A stretch of 64,000 nucleotides of DNA, taken from NCBI GenBank assembly GCA_018820925.1, contig JAHJNJ010000028.1, positions 1 through 64,000 on the forward strand, read 5' to 3'. Source of the stretch: Gammaproteobacteria bacterium (GTDB lineage Bacteria > Pseudomonadota > Gammaproteobacteria > Burkholderiales > Gallionellaceae). The position numbers and the translations under genes were made by a program. Under the pieces are notes generated by a model. That model did no database searches. It was not told the origin of the DNA and saw nothing but the letters and a program-made list of their open reading frames with translations. Below are positions 1 through 9,027 of the stretch, in pieces; position 1 is the stretch's first letter, and the number at the start of each line of letters is the position of its first letter.

Positions 1-1
1 C

Positions 2-118
2 CGCCGCGACCTGTACCAGGCGCAATACAACTACCTGGTGAGTCAATTGCGCCTGAAGGCGGCGGTGGGCACGCTGGGGGAAGAGGATCTGGGCAGGGTG
101 AATCTGGCGCTGCACTAA
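2..118 (+). CDS. TolC-family outer membrane efflux protein, C-terminal end (5' partial)
   Basis: An open frame enters from the left edge and stops with TAA at 116-118, giving 38 residues. The stretch RRDLYQAQYNYLVSQLRLKA followed by GTLGEEDL and a short tail is typical of the last periplasmic helix of TolC-type outer membrane channels, which carry substrates of type I secretion and RND efflux systems out of the cell. Only the tail is visible, so the subfamily cannot be named. It converges on rfbD across a palindromic repeat. Confidence 0.8.
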   Translation, partial: RRDLYQAQYNYLVSQLRLKAAVGTLGEEDLGRVNLALH

Positions 119-137
119 GCGTCCATCGCTCGCAGTG

Positions 138-268
138 TGTAGGGTGGGCACGTCGTTTGTGCCCACGCGGAAATATCTTTCACTACAGCGTGGGCAGTGC
201 GAATGGGTAACGGCGCAGTAGCAGCTTCTCTTTCCGCGTGGGCACACAATACGTGCCCACCCTACGCG
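138..268. repeat. Paired inverted REP-like repeat between convergent genes
   Basis: The block at 138-174 reappears as its reverse complement at 229-268, nearly identical over about 36 bases (core TAGGGTGGGCACGT, then GTGCCCACGCGGAAA). Each arm also carries its own small dyad, GTGGGCAC/GTGCCCAC. The arrangement resembles a BIME (two REP units head to head) and sits between the convergent tolC and rfbD genes, where it could act as a two-way transcription terminator. The stop codon of rfbD (262-264) lies inside the right arm. Confidence 0.8.
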
Positions 269-1170
269 GACTCGGGTTGTTCGTAAATCTCCCGCACGCA
301 TTCGGCCAGGCTGTCCTGCCAGGCCGGCAAAACGATTCCGAATGCATCGCGAATTTTGTCATTCGCCAAAACAGAATTGACCGGCCGTTTGGCGGGAACC
401 GGATACTCGTGCGTGGCGATGGGATGGATGTTGAGCGGTTTGGCGGCGAGTGCCGAATCGTACTTGCGCGCCAGGCGCACGATCTCCTCGGCATATTGAT
501 GCCAATTGGTGCGTCCTGCAGCGGTGAGGTGATAAAGGCCGCCCAGCTGATGATCCCAATCAAGAATCTTCCAGCAGTTCAGTGCCGAAGCGGTAGCTTG
601 CGCGAGATCCCGGGCCCAGGTCGGCGCACCGAACTGGTCGGCTACGATGCGTAGTTCGTCACGCTCCCTGGCCAGCCGCAACATGGTTTTGACGAAATTG
701 CCGCCGTGCACGCCGTAGACCCAACTGGTACGCAGAATGAGGTGCTTGCAGCCGGATGCGCGTATTGCCTGCTCCCCGGCGAATTTGGTTTTGCCGTAAA
801 CGCTTTGCGGTTTGGGCACATCGCTCTCGGTGTAAGGCGCGGGTTTGCTGCCATCGAACACGTAGTCAGTGGAGTAATGCACCAGTACTGCCCCGAGATG
901 TTGTGCCTCCTCGGCCAGAACACCGGCTGCGATGCCGTTGACTGCCATTGCCAGATCGGAATCGCTCTCGGCTTTGTCAACAGCCGTGTAAGCGGCGGGG
1001 TTGATGATGAGGTCGGGACTTACATCGCGAACAAAGCGCCTGATGGCATCCGCGTCGGCAAGATCCATATCATCGGCATCAACCGCAATGACTTCTCCGG
1101 AAGATGCAAAAACGCGCTGCAGTTCCCAGCCGACCTGCCCATTCTTGCCGGTGATCAATATCTTGCTCAT
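262..1170 (-). CDS. rfbD: dTDP-4-dehydrorhamnose reductase
   Basis: Last step of dTDP-L-rhamnose synthesis: NAD(P)H reduction of dTDP-4-keto-L-rhamnose in the cytoplasm. The 302-residue protein has the N-terminal dinucleotide site ITGKNGQVGWEL (residues 6-17), the catalytic STD at 100-102 and YxxxK at Y125/K129, as in extended SDR reductases of the RmlD type. Length is normal. Its ATG overlaps the rfbC stop by 4 nt (ATGA), so it is the last gene of the rfbBACD run and is probably translated by coupling. The last codons fall in the palindromic repeat that ends the operon. Confidence 0.95.
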   Translation of the reverse strand: MSKILITGKNGQVGWELQRVFASSGEVIAVDADDMDLADADAIRRFVRDVSPDLIINPAAYTAVDKAESDSDLAMAVNGIAAGVLAEEAQHLGAVLVHYSTDYVFDGSKPAPYTESDVPKPQSVYGKTKFAGEQAIRASGCKHLILRTSWVYGVHGGNFVKTMLRLARERDELRIVADQFGAPTWARDLAQATASALNCWKILDWDHQLGGLYHLTAAGRTNWHQYAEEIVRLARKYDSALAAKPLNIHPIATHEYPVPAKRPVNSVLANDKIRDAFGIVLPAWQDSLAECVREIYEQPESA

Positions 1171-1715
1171 GCGAACGTGTCTAATTCACGCAAGCGCTTG
1201 CCAGCCTGATCTTTGGCGGAAAGCAGGGGTGTTGTGTTACCAAGTTGCCAGTCGATGGCCAAATCGGGATCGTTCCAGATGATGCAGCGTTCGTGTTCCG
1301 GCGCCCAATAATCCGTTGTCTTGTACAGGAACTCGGCCGAATCGCTCAGCACGACAAAACCGTGCGCAAAACCTTTCGGTATCCACAGCATTTTTTTGTT
1401 TTCGGCAGACAGTTTTATGTCAAACCATTTCCCGAAATTGGGAGAACTTTTGCGAACATCCACTGCGATATCCAATATTTCGCCTGCTATGACGCGGACC
1501 AGTTTGCCTTGCGGCTGACGTATCTGGTAATGCAGGCCGCGCAGCACATTACGCGCAGATTTTGAATGGTTGTCCTGTACAAAAGAATCGGTCACCCCCG
1601 TCATTTCAGTAAAACGACGCTGATTGAAACTCTCAAAAAAGAACCCCCGGTCGTCGCCGAACACTTTGGGTTCGATGACAAGCAAATCGGGTATGGAAGA
1701 AGGAACGACTTTCAT
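1167..1715 (-). CDS. rfbC: dTDP-4-dehydrorhamnose 3,5-epimerase
   Basis: Epimerises dTDP-4-keto-6-deoxyglucose at C3 and C5, the third step to dTDP-L-rhamnose. The 182-residue cupin-like protein shows LRGLHYQ with the expected catalytic base H62, and the acid Tyr near residue 131 (FLYKTTDYW). Both are standard for RmlC, and the length fits the family. It starts with the ATG at 1713-1715, sharing one base with the rfbA stop (TGATG), and overlaps rfbD downstream. Position and spacing show it is part of one transcript with rfbB, rfbA and rfbD. Confidence 0.95.
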   Translation of the reverse strand: MKVVPSSIPDLLVIEPKVFGDDRGFFFESFNQRRFTEMTGVTDSFVQDNHSKSARNVLRGLHYQIRQPQGKLVRVIAGEILDIAVDVRKSSPNFGKWFDIKLSAENKKMLWIPKGFAHGFVVLSDSAEFLYKTTDYWAPEHERCIIWNDPDLAIDWQLGNTTPLLSAKDQAGKRLRELDTFA

Positions 1716-2590
1716 CAGCGAGCATCTTCCCGCATTAGACGCTGCAGGTATTGTCCGTAACCGTTCTTTGCCAGCGGCACGATGAGCTTCTGCAATTGCT
1801 CTGCATCAATATAACCCTTGCGATAGGCGATCTCTTCGGGACAGGCGATCTTCAGACCCTGCCGTTTCTCCAGGGTCTGGATGAACATGGAGGCTTCCAG
1901 CAGGGACTCGTGCGTACCGGTGTCCAGCCAGGCATAACCGCGACCCATGACTTGAACGTCGAGCTTGCCGCGATCCAGATAAATCTGGTTGACGGTGGTG
2001 ATTTCCAGTTCGCCCCGGGCCGATGGCTTGATGGACTTGGCAATTTGCACCACATCATTGTCGTAAAAATACAGGCCGGTCACGGCGTAATTGGATTTGG
2101 GTTTAAGCGGTTTTTCCTCGATGCTGAGCGCCTTGCCTGAGGCATCGAAATCAACCACGCCGTAACGTTCCGGATCCAGGACGTGGTACGCGAAAACCGT
2201 ACCCCCTTCCGCCTTGCTGGCGGCCGGTGTCAACAAAGTATCGAATGCATGACCGTAGAATATGTTGTCGCCCAGTACCAGCGAGCAGGCCTCTTTGCCG
2301 ATAAATGATTCACCAATGATGAAGGCTTGTGCCAGGCCATCCGGGGATGGCTGCACCGCGTAGGAGAAATTCATCCCCCATTGCGAACCGTCGCCCAACA
2401 ATTGCTCGAAACGCGGGGTGTCCTGCGGCGTGGAAATGACAAGTATGTCGCGGATTCCGGCCAGCATCAGCGTGGTAAGCGGGTGATAAATCATCGGTTT
2501 GTCATAAACCGGCAGCAGTTGCTTGGAAATCGTTTGCGTAATCGGATAGAGCCGGGTGCCGGATCCGCCGGCGAGAATGATGCCTTTCAT
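1715..2590 (-). CDS. rfbA: Glucose-1-phosphate thymidylyltransferase
   Basis: Makes dTDP-glucose from glucose-1-phosphate and dTTP, the first step to dTDP-rhamnose. The protein opens [16 protein letters not shown], the nucleotide-binding signature at residues 6-16, and contains VLGDNIFYG and [10 protein letters not shown] as in RmlA. The frame is open for 31 more codons upstream, but that extension is basic, unlike the family, and overlaps rfbB. The ATG at 2588-2590, which overlaps the rfbB stop by 4 nt (ATGA), gives the usual 291 residues and is the start chosen here. Confidence 0.95.
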   Translation of the reverse strand: MKGIILAGGSGTRLYPITQTISKQLLPVYDKPMIYHPLTTLMLAGIRDILVISTPQDTPRFEQLLGDGSQWGMNFSYAVQPSPDGLAQAFIIGESFIGKEACSLVLGDNIFYGHAFDTLLTPAASKAEGGTVFAYHVLDPERYGVVDFDASGKALSIEEKPLKPKSNYAVTGLYFYDNDVVQIAKSIKPSARGELEITTVNQIYLDRGKLDVQVMGRGYAWLDTGTHESLLEASMFIQTLEKRQGLKIACPEEIAYRKGYIDAEQLQKLIVPLAKNGYGQYLQRLMREDAR

Positions 2591-3654
2591 GATGTTTTCC
2601 TGTCGCCGTAGTTCTGTTTCATCCATTTCTGGTATTCGCCGCTGGTGACGCCTTTTACCCAGTCGTCGTTGGCGAGATACCATTCGACCGTTTTGCGCAG
2701 GCCCGTCTCGAACGTCTCCTGCGGCTTCCAGCCCAGATCATTGGCGATCTTGTTGGCGTCGATCGCGTAGCGTTTGTCGTGCCCGGGACGGTCTGCCACG
2801 TAGGTGATCAATTGGGTGTGGGGTGCGCCTTGCGGGTGCAGGTCGTCCAGAATGGCACAGATGGAATGCACCACTTCCAGGTTGGTTTTCTCGTTCCAGC
2901 CGCCAATGTTGTAGGTTTCGCCCAATTTGCCGCGCTCCAGCACCAGCCGCAAAGCGCTGGCATGGTCATCCACGTATAGCCAGTCGCGGATGTTGTCCCC
3001 CTTGCCATAAATCGGCAAAGGCTTGCCATTGACCGCATTCAGGATGACCAGCGGGATCAGCTTCTCCGGAAATTGATGCGATCCGTAATTGTTGGAGCAG
3101 TTGGTTGTTACAACCGGGAAGCCGTACGTATGGTGCCAGGCACGCACCAGATGATCGGAAGATGCCTTGCTGGCGGAATAGGGGGAGTTGGGTTCGTAGG
3201 CGGTTGTTTCGGTAAAGAAACCGGAGTCGCCCAGGCTGCCATAGACCTCGTCGGTTGAAATGTGGTGAAAGCGGAACGCCGATTTGCGCTGGGCATCAAG
3301 GCTGTTCCAGTAATTGCGCGAGGCTTCCAGCAAAATATAGGTGCCGACAATATTGGTCTCAATGAAGTCAGCCGGGCCGCTGATGGAGCGGTCGACGTGA
3401 GATTCGGCAGCGAGGTGCATCACGGCGTCGGGTTGGTGTTCGCGGAACACGCGGGTCAGTTGGCCGCCATCGCAGATATCGACATGTTCGAACTTGTAAC
3501 GCGGGTTGTCTGCGATGGAGACCAGCGATTGCAGGTTGCCCGCATAGGTCAGTTTATCGAGATTGACCACACTACAGTCGGTTTCGTTGATGAACTGACG
3601 AATGACTGCAGAACCGATGAAGCCGGCACCGCCGGTGACGAGAATTTTTTTCAT
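2587..3654 (-). CDS. rfbB: dTDP-glucose 4,6-dehydratase
   Basis: Second step of dTDP-rhamnose synthesis: NAD-dependent oxidation at C4 and loss of water to dTDP-4-keto-6-deoxyglucose. The 355-residue extended SDR has GGAGFIG at 8-14, the catalytic TDE at 134-136 and YxxxK at Y159/K163, all in place. It is the first rfb gene after waaA, only 30 bp downstream of it, so the rhamnose genes are probably co-transcribed with the core genes. The 30-bp gap is formed by a tandem duplication of the waaA end and holds no clear Shine-Dalgarno site. Confidence 0.95.
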   Translation of the reverse strand: MKKILVTGGAGFIGSAVIRQFINETDCSVVNLDKLTYAGNLQSLVSIADNPRYKFEHVDICDGGQLTRVFREHQPDAVMHLAAESHVDRSISGPADFIETNIVGTYILLEASRNYWNSLDAQRKSAFRFHHISTDEVYGSLGDSGFFTETTAYEPNSPYSASKASSDHLVRAWHHTYGFPVVTTNCSNNYGSHQFPEKLIPLVILNAVNGKPLPIYGKGDNIRDWLYVDDHASALRLVLERGKLGETYNIGGWNEKTNLEVVHSICAILDDLHPQGAPHTQLITYVADRPGHDKRYAIDANKIANDLGWKPQETFETGLRKTVEWYLANDDWVKGVTSGEYQKWMKQNYGDRKTS

Positions 3655-3658
3655 GATG

Positions 3659-3698
3659 TGAATTTTAACGTACCAAAATGAATTTTAGCGTACCAAAA
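3659..3698. repeat. Tandem 20-bp direct repeat at the waaA 3' end
   Basis: Two adjacent 20-bp units, 3659-3678 and 3679-3698, match at 19 of 20 positions (TGAATTTTARCGTACCAAAA). The second unit contains the stop codon and last codons of waaA on the minus strand; the first fills the leader of rfbB. It looks like a local slip or duplication of the waaA tail. Confidence 0.85.
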
Positions 3699-4986
3699 CT
3701 ACATTATTGTATAGAGAATGGTTAAGCGCCAACGCAATATGCGCCATCGCATGTTTGGTTGCGCCGCTATTGTTGCTGACAAACAGCTTCCCGGCCTCAC
3801 CCATACTTCTGATTTGGGCCCGGTCGTGCAACAGGATATTAAGCTGCTGCACCAGATCATGGGCATGCTTGAACTGCATTGCGGCGCCATGGGCAACGGC
3901 CTGTTCGGTGGCTTGTTCAAAATTGTAAGTGTGGGGACCAATCAGTACCGGCGTACCGACCGCACAAGCCTCGATCAGGTTTTGCCCGCCAAAGGGCAGC
4001 AGGCTGCCGCCGATAAAAGCGACGTCGCAGGCCGCAAAGTAGGCAAACATTTCGCCCATGCTGTCACCCAGCACCACCTGTGTGTGGCTGGAAATGGGCT
4101 CGTTCGCACTGCGGCGCTGCAAGTGCAAGCCACGCTTTTCAACGAGAGCAGCGACTTCGTCGAAGCGCTGCGGGTGGCGCGGCACAATGACCACCAGCAA
4201 TTGATCGATGTCCGAATGATGCAGCGCTTCCAGCAACAGGGCTTCCTCGCTCTCGCGGGTGCTGGCGGCGAGAAAAACCGGGCGATTTTCGCCGAAGAGT
4301 TCCCGCAATTGCCTGCCCCGCTCCAGCATGTCCGGCGGCGGGACGATGTCGAATTTCAGGTTACCCATCACCGGCACGGCACGATTGGCCAGGCTGGCAA
4401 GGCGCATGGCGTCCTCTTCTGTCTGGGCGGCAATAAGATACAGCTCATGCAATCCGGCGCGGGCGAGTTTGGGGAAGCGCGCATAGCGCCGGGCAGATTT
4501 CTCGGAGAGACGCGCATTCAACAGCAGCAAAGGGATCGCTTCGGCATGGCAGGCGTGAATCAGGTTGTACCAGATTTCGGTTTCCAGCAGTACGCCGACA
4601 GTAGGGCGGAAGTGGTGCAGGAAACGCTGTACCGCAAAGGGATAATCGTACGGCAGATACACGCGAATTACGCTGTCCCCGAATAGTTGTTCGCTGGCAT
4701 CCCGTCCGGTGGGGGTGGTGTGGGTAAGCAATATCTGGTGATCGGGATAGCTTTCGCGCAGTCTGAGCACCAGCGCGGCGATGGCGCGCGTCTCGCCCAC
4801 GGAGACGCTGTGCAGCCAGATGACGGGTTTGTCGCATTTGACAAGGTAGCGTCCAAAACGCTCACCTATATGGTTCAGGTACGCCCTTTGTTTGAGTGAA
4901 CGCCACCATAAATGGAAAAAGGCGTAAGGCAGCAGCATCCAGAGCAACACGGTATATGCGAAACGTGAATCGAAAAGCTGTTTCAT
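3685..4986 (-). CDS. waaA: 3-deoxy-D-manno-octulosonic acid (Kdo) transferase
   Basis: Adds Kdo to lipid IVA at the inner face of the cytoplasmic membrane, the first step of LPS core assembly. The 433-residue GT-B protein has an N-terminal membrane anchor (about residues 8-25), the VSVGETRA and TTPTGRDASEQLFG blocks, LLETEIWYNLI with the family's catalytic Glu, and a C-terminal GGSLLPFGGQNLIEACA block, all as in KdtA/WaaA. The ATG overlaps the stop of the upstream heptosyltransferase gene by 4 nt. The neighbours fit a core-LPS operon. Whether it adds one or two Kdo residues cannot be told from sequence. Confidence 0.95.
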   Translation of the reverse strand: MKQLFDSRFAYTVLLWMLLPYAFFHLWWRSLKQRAYLNHIGERFGRYLVKCDKPVIWLHSVSVGETRAIAALVLRLRESYPDHQILLTHTTPTGRDASEQLFGDSVIRVYLPYDYPFAVQRFLHHFRPTVGVLLETEIWYNLIHACHAEAIPLLLLNARLSEKSARRYARFPKLARAGLHELYLIAAQTEEDAMRLASLANRAVPVMGNLKFDIVPPPDMLERGRQLRELFGENRPVFLAASTRESEEALLLEALHHSDIDQLLVVIVPRHPQRFDEVAALVEKRGLHLQRRSANEPISSHTQVVLGDSMGEMFAYFAACDVAFIGGSLLPFGGQNLIEACAVGTPVLIGPHTYNFEQATEQAVAHGAAMQFKHAHDLVQQLNILLHDRAQIRSMGEAGKLFVSNNSGATKHAMAHIALALNHSLYNNVVLVR

Positions 4987-6038
4987 TGTTGTTGCCCGAA
5001 AAATGTTTCCAGTTGGCGCATGACATCGCCTGCCTCAATCAAGGACATCGCATCAGCGTGATGGACACGCGCGTTCCAGGGAAGCTGTGCGCTGTCTTTG
5101 CCCAAATACAGTTGGACGGCTTGCGGATAGCGATCCACACAAAATTCCATTTGCCGGTATGGGCCGGTCAATTTGGGTGAAGCCACCGCATACAGGCCGA
5201 TCACGGGCGTATTCATTGCCCGGGCAAGGTGAACAGCCCCGGTATCCGGGGCGATCAGTATATCAACTTCGCTTAGTAGTGCAGCGAGTTGGCCGGGTGT
5301 GGTTTTGCCGCATAAGTTCAGCGTGTGGCCGGGAGCGAGTTGCGCAAGATGGTCGCACAGTGCCAATTCTGCCGGGCTGTTGCCGCCCGTCAACACAATG
5401 CCGCAATGCCAGCGGGCAATGGATTCCTTGAGGATTTCGGCGTACCGGTCTGGTAGCCAGTTGCGCTCGCTTTTACTCGCGTGGGGATGGATCGCAATCC
5501 ACGGTTTGGGAAGCGCTTGCAATTGCTCGCGCGCCCAATCCCGGTCGGATTTATCCACGGGCAATTCCCAGATTGCGGCAGCAGCCTGGCCAGTCAACGT
5601 TTCGACAAAAGACAGAAAGCTGTCGACCAGATGTGTGTCGCAAAAAGAAATGCGCCGATTGCAAAACAGCCACTGCCCTTCGCGCGCGCGTTTGCGGTCA
5701 AAACCGATCTTGACGGGCGCCTGCAGCGCCGGATAAAGCAGATTGATACGCAAGTTGGCCTGCATGGCCAGTACCACATCGAATTGACGGCCGCGGAATT
5801 TCCGATAAAACGCAAGGTAGTCCGCCATGGAACGCGGCTTATCCATTACCTCGAATTGCACACCCTGCATGCCTTGCAGCAAGGAATAAGCCAGCGGGCT
5901 GGTGATCCAGGTAATCACTGCATTTGGCAAGTTGCGCTGCAATGCGCGTACTGCGGCAGAAACCATCACCACGTCGCCCAAAGCGGAAAAGCGGACGATG
6001 GCGATACGAGAATTGTGAGGGAAAGGGTCGGTCACCAA
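4983..6038 (-). CDS. GT9 family glycosyltransferase (LPS heptosyltransferase-like)
   Basis: A 351-residue GT-B protein of family 9, which moves L-glycero-D-manno-heptose from ADP-heptose to inner-core LPS. Visible are IVRFSALGDVVMV near the N terminus, IAIHPHASKSERNW and LTGGNSPAE in the middle, and IAPDTGAVHLARAM with the donor-site Asp and His. Pairing with waaA suggests the first heptose (WaaC role), but the exact acceptor is inferred. No ATG fits the start: it is TTG at 6038 or GTG at 6035, with no strong ribosome site. It is the first gene of the minus-strand operon running to rfbD. Confidence 0.85.
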   Translation of the reverse strand: MVTDPFPHNSRIAIVRFSALGDVVMVSAAVRALQRNLPNAVITWITSPLAYSLLQGMQGVQFEVMDKPRSMADYLAFYRKFRGRQFDVVLAMQANLRINLLYPALQAPVKIGFDRKRAREGQWLFCNRRISFCDTHLVDSFLSFVETLTGQAAAAIWELPVDKSDRDWAREQLQALPKPWIAIHPHASKSERNWLPDRYAEILKESIARWHCGIVLTGGNSPAELALCDHLAQLAPGHTLNLCGKTTPGQLAALLSEVDILIAPDTGAVHLARAMNTPVIGLYAVASPKLTGPYRQMEFCVDRYPQAVQLYLGKDSAQLPWNARVHHADAMSLIEAGDVMRQLETFFGQQQ

Positions 6039-6093
6039 GACTCAGCATAATAAATAGACCGCGCCATTGTAACGAAACCGGCTTGCTGAATAC

Positions 6094-6123
6094 TTGACAC
6101 TATCTATCATGGACTGCTGTAAT
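6094..6123 (+). promoter_or_regulatory. Probable sigma-70 promoter of the EPS regulator gene
   Basis: A perfect -35 hexamer TTGACA at 6094-6099 is followed 18 bp later by TGTAAT at 6118-6123, one change from TATAAT. A start about 7 bp downstream would place transcription just before the ATG at 6154. The TTG of the -35 box is also an in-frame codon, so the longer reading frame starting there cannot be the real gene start. Confidence 0.6.
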
Positions 6124-6153
6124 GCGTACCGTTCACAGATTGAACGCACAAAA

Positions 6154-6501
6154 ATGCTAGACGAAACCACTCATTACGGTCTGCTCAAGACCCTGGAAGA
6201 GAACCCCGGACTTTCGCAAAGAGATTTGGCGAAAAAGCTGGGCGTCAGCCTTGGAAAGATCAATTTCTGCCTCAACGCGCTGGTCGCAAAGGGCAGCCTC
6301 AAAATTAACAACTTCCGCAACAGCGACAACAAGCTGGCCTATGTCTACCTGCTCACACCGAGCGGGGTCGAGCAAAAAGCGCGCATGACTGTGCAGTTTC
6401 TCAAATATAAAGTACAGGAATATGAACGGTTGCGCGCCGAGATCGAGGAATTGCAGCGCGAAGCAGAACAAAAAGGTTTACTGGAGAAAGCACATGAGTG
6501 A
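6154..6501 (+). CDS. MarR-family EPS-associated transcriptional regulator
   Basis: A 115-residue winged-helix protein. LLKTLEENPGLSQRDLAKKL (about residues 8-27) is the first helix-turn-helix half, GKINFCLNALVAKG the recognition helix, and the last 35 residues form a charged coiled coil (YKVQEYERLRAEIEELQREA). This layout is that of the small MarR-type regulators found beside exopolysaccharide genes in Methylophilaceae and relatives. It probably controls the genes downstream, and perhaps itself. The ATG at 6154 is preferred because the promoter covers the more upstream starts. Its end overlaps manC by 8 nt, so both are translated from one message. Confidence 0.85.
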   Translation: MLDETTHYGLLKTLEENPGLSQRDLAKKLGVSLGKINFCLNALVAKGSLKINNFRNSDNKLAYVYLLTPSGVEQKARMTVQFLKYKVQEYERLRAEIEELQREAEQKGLLEKAHE

Positions 6502-7912
6502 AGTTCACGCAGTTATCCTGGCCGGTGGCAGCGGCAGCCGGCTTTGGCCATTGTCGCGGCAGCACCTGCCCAAGCAGTTCCTGGTGCTGGATGGGGATGG
6601 TTCGCTGCTGCAAACCACAATTGATCGCCTGTCGCCGACGATCAAGCCGGGAAACGTATTGGTTGTTACTCAGGAATCACATGCCAAGGGCGAGGCGTAT
6701 CACGCGCTGCTGGCATACCGCACGTTGTTTGAGCCCATCGGCCGCAATACTGCACCGGCTATAGCCTTGGCTGCAGCGTACCTGATGCAGGATGGTGCCG
6801 ACCCCGTGATGGTGGTGCTGCCTTCCGATCATGTCATCAAGGACGAAGCAGGGTTCCGAACACTACTGGATATCGCCATTAAAGAAGCACAGGGCGGAAA
6901 ACTGGTCACCTTCGGTATCCAGCCAACCAGGCCCGACACCGGGTTCGGCTATATCAAGACCAAAGGAAAGGCAGCGGCGAAAGATTCCCGGCACAGTGTT
7001 CATGAAGTGGAGCGTTTCACCGAAAAGCCCGATCATGCCACCGCCGAACGCTTTCTGCAGGAAGGCAACTATTTCTGGAACTCGGGCATGTTTGTGTGGC
7101 GCGCCTCGGTCATTCTTGCTGAAATGCAAAAATACCTGCCTGCGGTATACCAAATTGTGCAAACCATCGTTGCCGAAAGCCGGGCGGGCGTAAACTTCCA
7201 ACTGGCAGTGGAAAAGCACTTCGCGGCCATGCCCTCCATTTCCATCGACTACGGCGTACTGGAAAAGTCGGATAGCGTTTCCCTCATTCCCTGCGACATC
7301 GGCTGGAACGACGTGGGCAGTTGGCAGGCGGTACATGAGATTTCGCCCAAGGATGAAAACGGCAATGCGCTGCAGGGCAATGTCATTGCGGTTGGTTGCA
7401 GCAACACCCTGATCAGGGCGGAAAAACGCCTTGTGGCGGGCATCGGTCTGGAAGATTTATGTGTGATCGAGACCGCTGATGCCGTGCTGATTGCGAAGAA
7501 CGACCAGACCCAGAACGTGCGTGAAGTGGTGGATACGCTGCATCAGCGCGGGTCTACCGAACACATCTGCCATACCAAGGTAAATCGCCCCTGGGGCAGC
7601 TACACCGTGCTGGAAGAGGACCCGGAAGGCTTCAAACTCAAACGCATCGAGGTTGCACCCGGCGCCAGGCTCAGCCTGCAAAGCCATAAACGGCGCTCCG
7701 AGCACTGGGTAGTCGTTTCCGGCACGGCCACGGTTACGAATGGCAACGATGTCATCACCGTATACAAGAACCAGAGTACCTATATTCCCATCGGCACCAA
7801 GCATCGACTGGAGAATCTGGGAACCGAGCCGCTGCACATCGTCGAAATTCAGGTCGGTGAATATCTGGGTGAGGACGATATTCAGCGTTACGAAGACAAC
7901 TACGGTAGATAG
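6494..7912 (+). CDS. manC: Mannose-1-phosphate guanylyltransferase / mannose-6-phosphate isomerase
   Basis: A bifunctional type II PMI/GMP of 472 residues. The N-terminal part carries AGGSGSRLWPLSRQHLPKQF (10-29), the GTP-binding pyrophosphorylase signature, then FTEKPD and NSGMFVW. The C-terminal cupin (from about residue 355) has NRPWGSY, HKRRSEHWVVVSGTA and a P-I-G-x-x-H metal site for fructose-6-P/mannose-6-P isomerisation. It makes GDP-mannose for gmd and fcl just downstream and for mannosyl or rhamnosyl transfer. The ATG at 6494 follows a GGAG site; the open frame upstream of it belongs to the regulator gene region. Confidence 0.93.
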   Translation: MSEVHAVILAGGSGSRLWPLSRQHLPKQFLVLDGDGSLLQTTIDRLSPTIKPGNVLVVTQESHAKGEAYHALLAYRTLFEPIGRNTAPAIALAAAYLMQDGADPVMVVLPSDHVIKDEAGFRTLLDIAIKEAQGGKLVTFGIQPTRPDTGFGYIKTKGKAAAKDSRHSVHEVERFTEKPDHATAERFLQEGNYFWNSGMFVWRASVILAEMQKYLPAVYQIVQTIVAESRAGVNFQLAVEKHFAAMPSISIDYGVLEKSDSVSLIPCDIGWNDVGSWQAVHEISPKDENGNALQGNVIAVGCSNTLIRAEKRLVAGIGLEDLCVIETADAVLIAKNDQTQNVREVVDTLHQRGSTEHICHTKVNRPWGSYTVLEEDPEGFKLKRIEVAPGARLSLQSHKRRSEHWVVVSGTATVTNGNDVITVYKNQSTYIPIGTKHRLENLGTEPLHIVEIQVGEYLGEDDIQRYEDNYGR

Positions 7913-7933
7913 CCGCACAACAAGGAAAATGAA

Positions 7934-9025
7934 ATGAGCAAAAGAAAAGTCGCACTGATTACTGGTATTACCGGGCAGGATGGAGCCTATCTTGCCGAAC
8001 TGCTGCTGGACAAAGGTTATGAGGTGCATGGCATCAAGCGCCGCAGTTCACTGTTCAACACCGCGCGCATCGACCACCTGTACCACGATGTGCATGAAAA
8101 AGGCAGCCCGTTCTTCCTGCATCACGGCGATATGACCGATTCTTCCAGCTTGACGCATATCATCCAGAAGGTTCAGCCGGACGAAATTTACAACCTGGCG
8201 GCACAGAGCCACGTCGCGGTCTCGTTCGAGGAGCCGGAATACACGGCCAACTCCGATGCGCTGGGTGCGCTACGCATTCTGGAAGCCATACGCATCCTCG
8301 GCATGAGCAAGAAAACGCGCTTCTACCAGGCTTCCACCTCCGAGCTGTTCGGCCTGGTCCAGGAAACGCCGCAAAAGGAAACCACGCCGTTCTATCCGCG
8401 CAGCCCGTATGCGGTGGCCAAGCTCTATGCCTACTGGATCACCGTCAATTACCGCGAGGCTTATGGCATGTATGCCTGCAACGGCATCCTGTTCAATCAC
8501 GAATCGCCGATACGCGGCGAAACTTTTGTAACCCGCAAGATCACACGCGCACTCGCGCGCATCAAGCTCGGTCTGCAGGACTGCCTGTATCTCGGCAACA
8601 TGGATTCCCTGCGCGACTGGGGACATGCCAAGGATTATGTCGAGATGCAATGGCTAATGCTGCAACAGGACAAGCCTGAAGATTTCGTCATTGCCACCGG
8701 CGTGCAATACAGCGTGCGCGATTTCGTGAATGCGGCCGCCAATGAACTGGGAATGGCGATTACCTGGAAAGGGAATGGCGTGGAAGAAAAGGGCTACGAC
8801 GCAGCAGGCAAATGCATTGTGGCAGTCGATCCGCGCTACTTCCGCCCCACCGAAGTCGAAACCCTGCTGGGCGACGCCAGCAAGGCAAAAAACAAACTCG
8901 GCTGGACACCCAAGATTACTTTCGACGAACTGGTCAGCGAGATGGTGCGCGAAGACCTCAAGGATGCCGAAAAGGATGAGTTGGTGAAGAAGCACGGCTA
9001 TCACACACTAAATCATCACGAGTAG
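7934..9025 (+). CDS. gmd: GDP-mannose 4,6-dehydratase
   Basis: Turns GDP-D-mannose into GDP-4-keto-6-deoxy-D-mannose, the branch point to GDP-fucose, GDP-rhamnose and GDP-perosamine. The 363-residue extended SDR has [15 protein letters not shown] at the NADP site, STSELFG with the catalytic Ser/Thr and Glu, and [10 protein letters not shown] with the YxxxK pair. [16 protein letters not shown] is the family's tetramer/NADP contact segment. A GGAAAA ribosome site precedes the ATG. It is followed by fcl 2 bp later. The keto product may also feed the DegT aminotransferase at 28206. Confidence 0.96.
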   Translation: MSKRKVALITGITGQDGAYLAELLLDKGYEVHGIKRRSSLFNTARIDHLYHDVHEKGSPFFLHHGDMTDSSSLTHIIQKVQPDEIYNLAAQSHVAVSFEEPEYTANSDALGALRILEAIRILGMSKKTRFYQASTSELFGLVQETPQKETTPFYPRSPYAVAKLYAYWITVNYREAYGMYACNGILFNHESPIRGETFVTRKITRALARIKLGLQDCLYLGNMDSLRDWGHAKDYVEMQWLMLQQDKPEDFVIATGVQYSVRDFVNAAANELGMAITWKGNGVEEKGYDAAGKCIVAVDPRYFRPTEVETLLGDASKAKNKLGWTPKITFDELVSEMVREDLKDAEKDELVKKHGYHTLNHHE

Positions 9026-9027
9026 AT

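Noticed and set aside
6094-6153. Longer N terminus of the EPS regulator starting at TTG 6094
   Set aside because: The TTG is part of a perfect -35 box, and transcription would begin about 6130, after it; the first 20 residues are also unlike the family.
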